Position numbers and translations under genes: made by a program. A stretch of DNA of 64,000 bases from Cryptomeria japonica. Its lineage: Eukaryota; Streptophyta; Pinopsida; Cupressales; Cupressaceae. This document shows positions 1 to 9,077 of the stretch, one piece after another (the stretch's first letter is position 1; the number at the start of each line of letters is the position of its first letter). The notes under the pieces were generated by a model, which worked only from the letters and a program-made list of their open reading frames with translations, had not been told where the DNA came from and searched no databases. Location: the NCBI RefSeq assembly GCF_030272615.1, contig NC_081412.1:547304488-547368487 (forward strand). The letters are read 5' to 3'.

Positions 1-460
1 GAGGGCATCCTCTAAGAGCAGGAGATTTTGTTCTATTTTCTATTGGTTGTCTCGCGTTTCTAATAAGTTGTTGAATAGTCGGCACTTTGAATTATATTTG
101 AATTTGAATGGTTCGGATTGATCCTAACCAGCTATATAAATGTTGAGATAAATTCTATGCTATTCAATAATTATTCTATATTTTAATAAAGTAGTTACTA
201 CTTTATATGATTAAATAGTGAAATATTCATATCGATCTATGTCGCCTTATAGATAGAATATATATCAATATCAATCCATATTTATTATTAGATAATTTAC
301 ATTAATTGATCTAATAGATGTAGGATCCAACATTTTTTCTTTTTGAATTCAATAGAACCCAGTACCCAAATCAGAATATCTTAAAAACAAAATTTTCTAT
401 GTAGTGCTATTCTATCATATAGAAATATAGTTTAATTCTATTTATTTAACTTATAATAAA
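1..460. other. AT-rich stretch upstream of rpl23, unassigned
   Basis: No open frame or RNA gene is recognised here. The base composition and the direct run into rpl23 suggest plastid intergenic DNA, but I could not match it to a named spacer. Confidence 0.4.
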
Positions 461-515
461 GGTGGATATAGGCATTTGTATTTTATTTGTAAATGATAGT
501 AAAGGAGAAATATTT

Positions 516-866
516 ATGTATGAAGTTCAATATCTAGATTTAGTACTTACAGAGAAAAGTGTTAGTCTATTTGAAAAAAATCAATATATTTTCAATGTCG
601 ATTTGGGATCTTATAAAACAAAGATAAAAAATTGGATTGAACTTTTCTTCAATGTTAAAGTAATAGGAGTCAATAGTTATCGGCCTCCACAAAAGAAAGA
701 AAAAAGAGGAAATATAAAACAAATAATGAAACATAGAATGCATTATAAACGCATGATTATTACACTAAAACCAGGTTATTCTATTCCACTTTTTCCTTCA
801 AAAAATTTATTTAATTTCAAACATGAACACCCGTTCATACAACACTTTTACTTCGGGCACACGTGA
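516..866 (+). pseudogene. rpl23: rpl23, plastid-derived copy, frame still open
   Basis: In the plastid this gene makes ribosomal protein L23 of the large (50S) subunit, which sits at the peptide exit tunnel. The frame from the ATG at 516 reads [14 protein letters not shown], then [14 protein letters not shown] and [20 protein letters not shown], the landmark stretches of plastid L23. The family is usually about 90 to 95 residues; this frame runs to 116 because the tail continues past the usual end and overlaps the start of rpl2 at 823. An in-frame ATG at 462 exists, but the L23 match begins at 516. No stop interrupts it, yet its neighbours are decayed and it lies in nuclear-type DNA, so I call it a non-functional transferred copy rather than a working gene. 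Confidence 0.88.
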
Positions 867-1195
867 TAAATCTCTATCAAGTTTTGATGGAAAAGTCAAA
901 TCTCATCCACAAAAGAAATTGACTTCTGGCTAGCATCGTTGTGGGAAAGGTCGTAATAATAGTGGAATTATTACCATACGACATAGAGGAGGAGGTCACA
1001 AGCGTCTGTATCGTCAAATTGATTTTTGACGGAGTGAGAAAAACAAAATATTGGGAAAAATTGTAACAATAGAAAGTGATCCTAATAGAAGTGCATATAT
1101 CTGTCTTGTGCACTATAGAGATGGTCAAAAGACATATTTTGCATCCAAAGGGGATTATGATTGGAGATACTATTTTGTCCAGTCCAAGATAATCC
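823..1195 (+). pseudogene. rpl2: rpl2 first-exon fragment, plastid-derived
   Basis: Plastid ribosomal protein L2 is a core part of the peptidyl-transferase region of the 50S subunit. The ATG at 823 opens [18 protein letters not shown], followed by [26 protein letters not shown] and [21 protein letters not shown], all typical of L2. Two stops fall where the family has glutamine (before HRCGKG) and arginine (after QIDF), and both fit a single C-to-T change. Near 1160 the frame shifts, with IGDTILSS readable in another frame. The gene ends abruptly near 1195, far short of the roughly 275 residues of a whole L2, at the join with a trnK 3' exon. It overlaps the end of rpl23, as in plastomes. Confidence 0.88.
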
Positions 1196-1203
1196 ACTCC
1201 ATC

Positions 1204-1237
1204 CGATAAGCTCCGAGTTCAAGTCCCGGGCAACCCA
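1204..1237 (+). pseudogene. trnK-UUU: trnK-UUU 3' exon remnant
   Basis: The bases AAGTCCCGGGCAACCCA at about 1221-1237 match the T arm and acceptor end of plastid tRNA-Lys(UUU), whose 3' exon normally lies just upstream of psbA, as it does here. The anticodon-side part is worn, and the intron with matK is absent, cut away at the join with rpl2. Too short to be functional. Confidence 0.72.
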
Positions 1238-1596
1238 GAGTACTAGAATCTAGTACCTAAAGGTATTTTTACTTATGATCCAATCCAATTCATGTTATTC
1301 ATTGTTCTTAATAAGCAAGAGAGGCAACATCCCACTATTCAGGAATCATCTGAGAAATGATAAGATCTTTCTTACCCAGTTTTCTCCAATAACATTTAAC
1401 TTAAAGGTTAATAAATACTATTATTTATTACCTTGAATCATAAAGAAAGAAGGAATGCTCATAGAGTGCATTAATACCGGTATTAATACCTACAAAATAT
1501 TATACTATTGAAAAGTATTTCAACATATGTGCATATAGTTTATGGAGGAAGATACCATGAATTTCTATAGTATTCATAAAGATGTCAAAATAAATA

Positions 1597-1632
1597 TTGG
1601 TTGACATATAGATATGAATCATATTATATTGT
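1597..1632 (+). promoter_or_regulatory. psbA promoter relic
   Basis: TTGGTTGACATATAGATATG followed by a TATATTG-like box about 18 bases on, 65 to 100 bases before the psbA ATG. It matches the known plastid psbA promoter plan: a -35 TTGACA, a TATA-like element between the boxes, and a -10 box. It is read by plastid-encoded RNA polymerase in the organelle and is not expected to work in the nucleus. Confidence 0.7.
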
Positions 1633-1696
1633 TGAATAACAAGCCTTATGTGTATGCTTGGGAGCTTCTAATGATTAAATAAACCAAGTTATAACC

Positions 1697-2758
1697 ATGA
1701 CCGCAATTTTAGAAAGATGTGAAAGTGCAAGCCTATGGAATCATTTTTGTGATTGGATCACTAGCACTGATAACCGTCTTTACATTGGATGGTTCGGTGT
1801 CTTGATGATTCCTACCCTATTGACTGCAACCTCTGTATTCATTATCGCTTTTATTTTAGCTCCTCCAGTAGATATTGATGGTATTCATGAACTTGTTTCC
1901 GGTTCTCTTCTTTATGGAAATAACATTATTTTCGATGCTATTATTCCTACCTCTGTAGCCATTGGTCTGCATTTCTATCCCATCTGGGAAGCAGCTTCTA
2001 TTGATGAATGACTATACAATGGTGGTCCCTATGAGCTAATCATTCTACACTTCCTACTTGGTGTAGCTTGCTATATGGGTCGTGAGTGGGAGCTTAGCTT
2101 CCATCTAGGTATGCGTCCTTCGATTGTTGTTGCATATTCAGCTCTAGTAGCAGCAACTGTTGTTGTTTTCTTGATTTACCCTATTGGTCAAGGAAGTTTC
2201 TCTGATGGTATGCCTCTAGGAATCTCTGGTACTTTCAATTTCATGATCATATTCCAGGCTGAACACAATATTCTTATGCATCCATTTCACAAGTTAGGTG
2301 TAGCTGGCATATTCGGCAGCTCTCTATTTAGTGCTATGCATGGTTCCTTGGTAACTTTGAGTCTGATCAGGGAAACTACCAAAAATGAGTCTGCTAATGT
2401 AGGTTACAAATTTGGTCAGGAAGAAGAAACCTACAATATTGTAGTTGCTCACAGTTGTTTTGGTCGATTGATCTTCCAATATGCTAGTTTCAAAAATTCC
2501 CATTCACTACATTTCTTTTTAGCTCCTTGGCCAGTAGTGGGTATCTGGTTTACTACTTTGGGCATCAACACTATGGCTTTCAACTTAAATGGATTCAATT
2601 TCAACCAATCTATTGTTGACAATCAAGGTCGTGTAATTAACACTTGGGCTAATATCATTAATCATGCTAACCTTGGTATGGAAGTGATGCACGAGCATAA
2701 CGCTCACAACTTCCCTCTGGATCTAGCTACTATTGAAGCTAATTCAATAGACAGCTAA
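1697..2758 (+). pseudogene. psbA: psbA (photosystem II D1), plastid-derived, one internal stop
   Basis: D1 is the reaction-centre protein of photosystem II that binds P680, pheophytin, QB and ligands of the manganese cluster. The copy is full length, 1062 bases from ATG to stop, exactly the usual 353 codons plus stop. It starts [17 protein letters not shown] and ends with [23 protein letters not shown] at 2009-2011 replaces the tryptophan of the usual [13 protein letters not shown]. Many other changes (R8C, R16H, R64H, P66L, A to V near residue 81) are C-to-T or G-to-A. No frameshift is seen. The promoter and the 3' hairpin are still recognisable, so the whole transcription unit was transferred. 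Very sure of identity; clearly non-functional. Confidence 0.96.
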
Positions 2759-2816
2759 TTACTCAATCTGATGAATTGTTAGTGTCTTTCAATCCTTGAA
2801 AAGCAAAAAAGAAAGC

Positions 2817-2843
2817 AGTACCAAAACCGAAAGGTTTGGTACT
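2817..2843 (+). terminator. psbA 3' stem-loop
   Basis: AGTACCAAA and TTTGGTACT pair around an ACCGAAAGG loop region, 58 bases after the psbA stop, followed by a T-rich run. This is the conserved hairpin that stabilises and ends psbA mRNA in plastids. Confidence 0.8.
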
Positions 2844-2914
2844 TCTTTTTTCGTCTAATTTTTCCATCATAAAACTAAAAGTTATTGCGAGCAGAGCACA
2901 ATAATTGTTTATTA

Positions 2915-2987
2915 TGCATCCAGTAGGAATTGAACCTTTGACTTCCCAATTATGAGTTGGGTGCTTTAACCATTCAGCCATGGATGC
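2915..2987 (-). tRNA. trnI-CAU: trnI-CAU, plastid-derived copy
   Basis: The reverse strand reads GCATCCATGGCTGAATGG, then an anticodon arm CCAACTCATAATTGG with CAT in the loop, and ends TGGATGC. This is plastid tRNA-Ile with a CAU anticodon, whose C34 is modified to lysidine so that it reads AUA. The acceptor stem still pairs perfectly. It follows psbA tail to tail. Sure of identity; probably an inactive nuclear copy. Confidence 0.9.
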
Positions 2988-3270
2988 ATAATAATAATAA
3001 GTATTGGCTCAGATCTTAAATTTGATACCCAAAACTATTATTTTCAATAAACAAATAAAGAAATGTAACGAGCTTCTTCGAGAGTTGTATTGAATGTTAT
3101 TTATCTTGCAATGCATCACTTTGATGTCTAGTCAGAGCTTGCCAATAGAAATGAAGAGTTCATTACTAACTAATAATATATTAGTTTCATTATTAGTTCA
3201 TTTTTCGGGGCTTAGAACCATTCTTCTTGAAATGGAATGACCGTAGACAGAGACTATCAATTAGTTTGGG

Positions 3271-3345
3271 GTGGACGTAGCCAAGTGGTTCCAAGGCAGT
3301 GGATTGTGAATCCACCACGTGTGGGTTCGATCCCTATCATTCACC
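3271..3345 (+). tRNA. trnH-GUG: trnH-GUG, plastid-derived copy, acceptor stem worn
   Basis: The sequence GGACGTAGCCAAGTGG followed by GGCAGTGGATTGTGAATCC carries the GTG anticodon in the loop of a TGGATTGTGAATCCA arm, as in plastid tRNA-His. The usual GCGGACG acceptor strand reads GTGGACG, and the T arm has further transitions and a one-base insertion in the D-loop region. Identity is clear; function is doubtful. Confidence 0.88.
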
Positions 3346-4074
3346 CGGTAAAAAAATCGATAGGATTCAATTCATTGTGATTTTCTATCATGAATCAAAT
3401 AAATGGAAGACTTTTTCCCACAAGAGACAAAACTATATCTCTTGTAAAGATAAAAAGAGTCTTTGCTAATGCAAGAAAAGAAAAAGGGAAGGAAGGAGAA
3501 AAAGAAAAAATGAAATCTTCATCCTTACAGTATTGTATGATTCATAAATCACCCCTAAAGAGCAGTGTGATAAAGCATAAGAATTATCCTAAAAGGAGCT
3601 TGAGATCATGGGAAACTAAGAAAATTGATTCCTGTAATAAATATAAATAAGAGCTCCATTGCAGAGGGTATACCTGAGCATCCATTTGAAAGCTATGGGA
3701 ATGATGGAACCTGTGACTGCATAAGATCATCATATAGAAATCTGAATCATTCATTAGATAGGATGGTGAAATAAACCAATAAAGAATAAATTTCTTTGGA
3801 GTCCATAAATCGACACCAAATATCTTAGAGTTAATATTCGCCTGTAAGATACTTATTGGGCAGTACCAATATATAATAAAAGAGATTTTTGTATAGTCAT
3901 ATTATATAGATATATAATATATGTGTAATGAGTCAATACAAATTTATTCCTAGGACCTCAATATTTAGAATCCAAATTTTCCATAGATTCTTCACAAGGA
4001 GTCGTATGAGAAGAAACTTTCATATCCGGTTCTAAAATAGAGATGGGATTCAAATAGTATTATGCAACCATCGA
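3346..4074 (+). pseudogene. rpl16: Group II intron remnant upstream of rpl16 exon 2
   Basis: There is no coding match here except a meaningless 86-codon frame at 3390-3650. The bases at about 3999-4034 (GAGTCGTATGAG, then CATATCCGGTTCT) form the stem of a group II intron domain V, about 40 bases ahead of rpl16 exon 2, which is where this intron ends in plastomes. The first 60 to 100 bases may be trnH spacer. The 9-base first exon was not found and the left edge of the intron is uncertain. Confidence 0.65.
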
Positions 4075-4490
4075 CTAGAACCCAAAACGAACGAAATTTA
4101 GTCACCCATAGGGGAAGAATCAAGGGAATATCTTCTCGGGGTAATCACATTTATTTTGGTAGATTTTCTTTTCAGGCATTGGAACCTGTTTGGATTACAT
4201 CTGGGTAGATAGAAGTAGGACAATGAGTAATTACTCGTTATGCCCATCATGGCGTAAAAATATGGATACGTATATTTCTCGACAAACCTATTAGAATGAG
4301 ACCTACAGAAATACGTATGGGTTTGAGGAAAGCCAAGGGATCTCCAGAATATTGGGTATCCATCGTCAAACTAGGTCGAATACTTCATGAAATAAATGGA
4401 GTATCAGAGACTATAGCTAGAGTAGCTTTTCAAATCGTTGCATATAAAATGCCTATACATACTAAATTTATTACTAGTTTGCGTAAATAA
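4075..4490 (+). pseudogene. rpl16: rpl16 second exon, plastid-derived, broken
   Basis: Plastid L16 is a large-subunit ribosomal protein near the A site. After PKRTKF the text continues, one base out of frame, with [20 protein letters not shown] and [10 protein letters not shown]; the end reads [20 protein letters not shown], then [16 protein letters not shown] and MPIHTKFI before a TAA at 4488. There are stops where the family has arginine or glutamine codons, and at least one base has been lost near 4110. Rps3 and rpl22, normally just upstream, are missing, so the block was cut before transfer or afterwards. Rpl14 follows in its usual order. Confidence 0.9.
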
Positions 4491-4584
4491 TGCCGAACCA
4501 AAGAGATATTTTTGGCAGAAAAAGGTTATTGAATTGATAAGAAATGCTTTTTTCTACCGAGTTAAAAATTCTTTTGGAGGAAAT

Positions 4585-4660
4585 ATGATTTAGTCCCAAA
4601 CTTACTTGAATGTAGCAGACAACAGTAGAGCTCAAAAATTAATGTGTATTCGAGTGCTTC
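4585..4660 (+). pseudogene. rpl14: rpl14 5' fragment, plastid-derived
   Basis: From the ATG at 4585 the frame gives MI, a stop in place of the usual glutamine, then SQTYLNVADNSRAQKLMCIRVL, the start of plastid ribosomal protein L14 (normally about 122 residues). The match ends after some 25 codons and runs straight into ycf1 sequence near 4660. The order rpl16-rpl14 is the normal plastid order. Confidence 0.85.
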
Positions 4661-4661
4661 G

Positions 4662-5853
4662 ATTGGGAATTGCTTCACTATCTCAGAGCGGGTGTTTTAT
4701 TCACACATACATATCTTCGAAAAAGATTATATTTCCCTTCATTAATAATAGCCAAAAACTTTTCTCATGTTTTATTCTTTCAGGCCCCCGAATGGGAGCG
4801 GGATTGGTCTGATTTGAATAGGGAATTTTATATTAAATGTAATTACGATGGATATGAAATGATGGATATCAATGTGCCCAAAGATTGGATGAAAGACTAC
4901 CTAAAAGAAGGTGTTCAAATCAATATTGTATATCCTTTTCACTTGAGACCTTGGTATGAATCTTCCCCTGAATCTACTGATGCTGACAATAAAACAACTA
5001 TTTTTTTATCCATGTATGGAACAAAAAATGAACTACCTTTTGGTAATCCAACAAAGGTTCCTTCTTTTTGGAGACCTGTTGGCGAATGGATTTTGAATTC
5101 TACATCTCATCAGGCAAAAGCTATTATCGAAAGGATCCATCCTATTATCAAATGGATGAAACCTCTCCGCCAATGGATAGAACTCCTTTGCTCAGAAAGA
5201 GTAAAGATAAAGATCAACATTCGGCCAGATACTGGGACATAAAATACTCAAATGAATGACGAGCCTCCTGTAATGATTAGGACCACCCCTACATTGAATA
5301 TTCAATTTTCTTTGGAAATCATGGAAGATCCATTAGAACCATTTTCAATGCAGGTCAAAGCAGATTTGGATCTCGCAAATCCAAACAATTGGATAATTAC
5401 AATGAATGAACGAATCAAGCAGATGAATCACGAATATTTGTTGAATCGAGATATTCCTAATAAATTGCGAGCTAACTTTGAAAATCAAATGAATCAACCT
5501 TCTCCTGACATAAAATCCAGATTGAAAAAAAGGTTAATTCAAATCAAAATTTTTGGTTCTATTTTCCAAAACAAGAACGTTCTCTTCATTAGGAAGAAAA
5601 TGCCTTACTTTATGAAAGTTTTTCATTTAAGGGCAAAATTAGCACTTATCGATCTCAAAATAAGTATTTTGACTCTCATCGAGTCAAATTTATAATTTTA
5701 CATCTAATGAGTAGAAATATTGAGGCAATTCAAAAAAGATTCACTACAAATAGAAATATAAACCCTTCTATCAAAAAGAAGGAAACCCCAAAAATATCTC
5801 TTCACATCATTTCAAAGAGGGACAAAATGTATACACATAAAAATTGGCTATGA
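4662..5853 (+). pseudogene. ycf1: ycf1 (Tic214) internal fragment, plastid-derived
   Basis: Ycf1 is a very long plastid protein, described as the Tic214 subunit of the inner-envelope translocon. The fragment reads LHYLRAGVLFTHTYLRKRLYF, then APEWERDWSDLNREFYIKC, YPFHLRPWYESS and LPFGNPTKVPSFW, all matching the conserved middle of Ycf1. One frame is open from about 4662 to 5695 apart from a TAA at 5240-5242. A shifted frame, 5707-5853 (MSRNIEAIQKRFTTNRNIN onward), has the same character and likely continues the gene. Both ends are cut: rpl14 on the left, a retrotransposon LTR on the right starting at 5851. Confidence 0.85.
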
Positions 5854-6949
5854 GCAATTAAATAAATATTCTATATTTATTTAATAATTATTCTTCTATT
5901 AAATAGTTAATTTGAAAAGATTAATTTATTTAATTCATTTTCATGTGTTTCTATTAATTAATATTTTATTAATTAATTCATCTATCTTATTCCTCTAATT
6001 AATTCAATATCTAATATTTAATTTTTTTAAATCAAGTTAATAAAATATCTAATATTTAATAGTTATTCTCCTATCATATAGTCTCAAATATTAAATAATT
6101 TCCTAAATTATTTAATCTTTCTTTTCCTACTCACCCTCCATCTCCACTTCATCTTCCCTTTGCCAACTCATCAAACATGTGGCTAAGGAAATTAATATTT
6201 ATTAAATATTAATTCATCATTTATCTTCAACTACCAAAACTTAATGAAAATTGTGTACGTACACACATTTCATAACCATTTCCTATATTCTCTCCAACAC
6301 CCCCTACATCTTAGGAAGGACTTGAGTTCACTTGTCCTATTATGCTTAAATCTTCTCCAACCATCCCTAGATTCCCTTAGTCAACAACCCAGTCAAGGTG
6401 AGATGAATGACACTTGTCTTCTCCTTCCCCCTTTCTCTCAACCTTCACCTTTGCTTACAACCATCCAAATCTGTAGATCTGATCATGACCGTTGATCTGA
6501 GCCACATCATCTCATCCTCTCAAAGTCTATAAAATCAAGAGCTTCAGTTGAGAGAGAGTTAGACTTCAAGAGACTTCAAGAGACTTCAAGTGCATGTTGC
6601 AATCTAATCATATGCATCCGTGAGTTTTAGTTTTGAAGCAAATAACAATTATCATATAATATCATTTAGCATAATCCTTTTAGCATAATCATGTAGTATT
6701 TCATATCATAGTATCAGTTAACTACAAGTTATTTGTCTATTCTTCATATGCCATCTTGGAAGCCATCGGTGCATTGTTTGAGAGCACACCATCTGCAACT
6801 AGGAACAGTGGAGTTAGGACACAATGAGACATAAACCATGAAGGTAAAAATAATGTTTTATTTTAATATGTATTTCATGTAGTTTCATTAGTTGAGTTTG
6901 GATTTCTTGTAGTATTTCCATTTGTATTTTGTGAAACTAACTTATTGCA
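5851..6949 (+). mobile_element. Ty3-type LTR, solo or truncated
   Basis: The stretch starts TGAGCAATTAAATAAAT and is built like the LTR at 52059-54719: an AT-rich first half full of TTAAT words, a CT-rich middle, a TATA box (CTATAAAATC near 6527), then a recurring ATCATATAGCATAATC-like segment and a conserved tail. It ends near TTATTGCA. The flanks GGCTA and GGTAA might be a worn 5-base target duplication. No primer site or internal region follows, so I call it a solo or cut-off LTR of the same broad family as E7. Confidence 0.6.
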
Positions 6950-6954
6950 GGTAA

Positions 6955-7185
6955 TATTCTGAGGATGAAATTCAAGTTGACACAACTACCAATGGGGTTG
7001 CAATTCTAGAGGATGTCATTTTCAAAAACTTACGCTTCAAAATAAACAAGTGTCAACTAATAAATACCCTTCAATTGGATGCAAGATCGCATGACAAATC
7101 TTCTTTTTGCTCTGAATCTTTGGATATTATACTTCACTGTGCTCTTTTGCTCTATTGCTTCAAATGCAAAGTGAGAAATGAATAG
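6955..7185 (+). other. Exon-like open stretch, unknown
   Basis: A frame of 76 codons without an ATG follows a good splice-acceptor-like TTATTGCAG at 6942-6950. It reads EDEIQVDTTTNGVAILEDV, then FKNLRFKINKCQL, and ends RNE before TAG. I recognise no family. The following bases, 7186 to about 7420, show nothing that I can name. It could be a host exon caught between elements, or chance. Confidence 0.25.
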
Positions 7186-7424
7186 GTTAATTTTCTTTTT
7201 ATCCTTTGCATAACTAACTTTTAGATATAATAAATTTTCTTAACCCTAACTCTTTTGGATACCTTGCATACAGACAAATCTTCAAGAAATCTTATGCGGA
7301 TCATCAAACACTTTTGAAAAACCATCCACTAAGTCAGTGATCATCAAATAAACATTTACAACCTTCCAGAACTAGGTACAAATCTCCAATAGTGGGTTTG
7401 TAATATTTTTCATGAAAACCTCCC

Positions 7425-7450
7425 TCTAAGGCCCGATGCCTTAACTTAGT
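7425..7450 (-). other. E0 central purine tract
   Basis: The minus strand carries GGCCTTAGAGGGAGG just after the zinc-knuckle region. It aligns with purine tracts at the same place in E1, E2 and E4. Confidence 0.45.
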
Positions 7451-7559
7451 TACCGGATGAGGTTCTAGGACTGAAATTAGGTGTCGACCCATTCATTGCA
7501 TTATCATCACTCTTCTTCACCCAATTCTTCTTCATCCAATCTGTGATCTCTTCAACATT

Positions 7560-8660
7560 TTATTTTTCCTTCTCATCTAGCTTCACATTCTTGTTCTTGT
7601 CATCCATACCTTTCCTATTCACATTTTTGCTTCTGCAATACTTAGCAATGTGACTAGATTTGTTGCAAGCATGATAAACAACATTTACTTGTCTTGGCCT
7701 TAAGTTCATCTTATTTCCTCTTGATTTGCATTGATTAGAAACATGTCTAAACCTACGACATGCATAACATCTGACATTTCTACTATTTTGAAAGTTGTTC
7801 ATCACACTTCTACATTCATTTGCCTTATGACCATACTTATTGCATTTGAAATATTGGTCGGTAAAAGATAGACCATTATTGATGGTCCTATTTTTCCATT
7901 AACTAGCCATATGACCAAATTTATTGCAAACAAAACAATTACCATTGAACTTATGAGCATTAGGTTTCCTTATTGAAGGCTTCCTTGAGTTGTCATTTTG
8001 TTGTGCAGATTTGGAGCTTTCACCTTTCTCAAATCCAAGACCTTGAGTATCAGTAGGATTCTTTTAGCTTGCAAGCATCTCATCAATCTTTGCTGAGATG
8101 ACTCAAAACTTCTCCTTGTACTCATTTGTAGCATCAAGATCAAATTTAAGAAGAAGGATCTCCTTTCCAAGATCTTCCTTGGTTTCATTCTATTCTTGCT
8201 TCAGTTGATCATTCTCATTCTCAAGTCTACAACATTCTTCAGAATTGTCTTTTAGGGACTGAGCAAGCTTCTCCACATTCTTCTTCCTTTCCTCAATCTC
8301 CTTTGTCAATCTCATCATAATGGCTTCCATCTCATTCTTCTAGACAACATTAACTCTAGAAAGTCTCTCAGACTCTTTTGTCTTGTCCTTCATGACTTGA
8401 TCATCAATGCTTTGACTTTCTTTCTCTTTCAACTTATCAACAAGCTAATTTCCTTTCTTCCTCGACTTGTTCAACTGATCTTTCAATGATTCAATCAAGT
8501 TCTCAGTATCCTTAAGGTTTTCTTTTACTTTTTGGACCTCAAATTAGGCATGATCAAGATCCTCAAGTGCTACAAGCTAAACTTCTTTAGACTACCGAAA
8601 TCTATTGACTCACTTTCCCAAATCCTCCTCAAGTTGTTAGGCTTCTTTTGAGGAACTAGG
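7560..8660 (-). mobile_element. E0 ORF1 (gag-like) region
   Basis: On the minus strand the first part is charged and helix-prone, as in a coiled coil. The second part has CCHC zinc-knuckle units such as CYACRRFRHVSNQC and CHACNKSSHIAKYC, plus two more upstream. The order, coil then knuckles, is that of ORF1 in E1, E2 and E4. Such proteins would package element RNA into particles. Broken in several places. Confidence 0.7.
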
Positions 8661-9077
8661 CTCTGATACCAATTATTGGAATCAAGGAACACTAAGAGGA
8701 GTGATGAATTAGTGTTCTACAATTTTTAACATTCTTATTATGTCCTTTATGTTGGAAATCAATAACACTGAGAGGGCGGGGGGGGGGGGGGTGAATTAGT
8801 GTTATACCAAAATGATAAATTTTAGCCTTGTTAAAACATGCATACATGAACTAGTATACTGGTACATACAAAATTGAAAGAAGTACATCAACCAATAAGT
8901 CAATCACATAAATAAGAACCATAACACACAGATTTATATGTGGAAAACCTCAAAGAGGAAAAACCACGGTGGGATTTGTGACCCACAATATCAATCCATT
9001 GGCCATATGAAGAGATATTACAAGATATGAGGGGCCTGCACTTACAGGAAGGCTTATAGCCTAGAGCACACTGCTCA

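Larger units (their letters stand above)
1..5850. other. Plastid-derived DNA (NUPT mosaic)
   Basis: A run of plastid genes and tRNAs lies in four blocks that are not neighbours in a normal plastome: rpl23-rpl2; trnK 3' exon-psbA-trnI-trnH; rpl16-rpl14; ycf1. Genes are cut at the joins (rpl2 inside its first exon, rpl14 after about 25 codons, ycf1 at both ends) and carry stops in otherwise well-conserved frames. Many differences from the known plastid proteins are C-to-T or G-to-A, the pattern expected of methylated nuclear DNA. The flank at 5851 is a retrotransposon LTR, so this sits in the nucleus rather than in a plastome. I am confident of plastid origin; whether the mosaic formed before or after insertion is not visible. 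Confidence 0.93.

Noticed and set aside
3390-3650. An 86-codon protein gene
   Set aside because: It lies in the trnH-rpl16 intron stretch, is very lysine-rich and matches no family; it is most likely chance.
1-5850. A working plastid genome segment
   Set aside because: Genes carry stops and are cut at joins, the order is not that of a plastome, and the right flank is a nuclear-type LTR.
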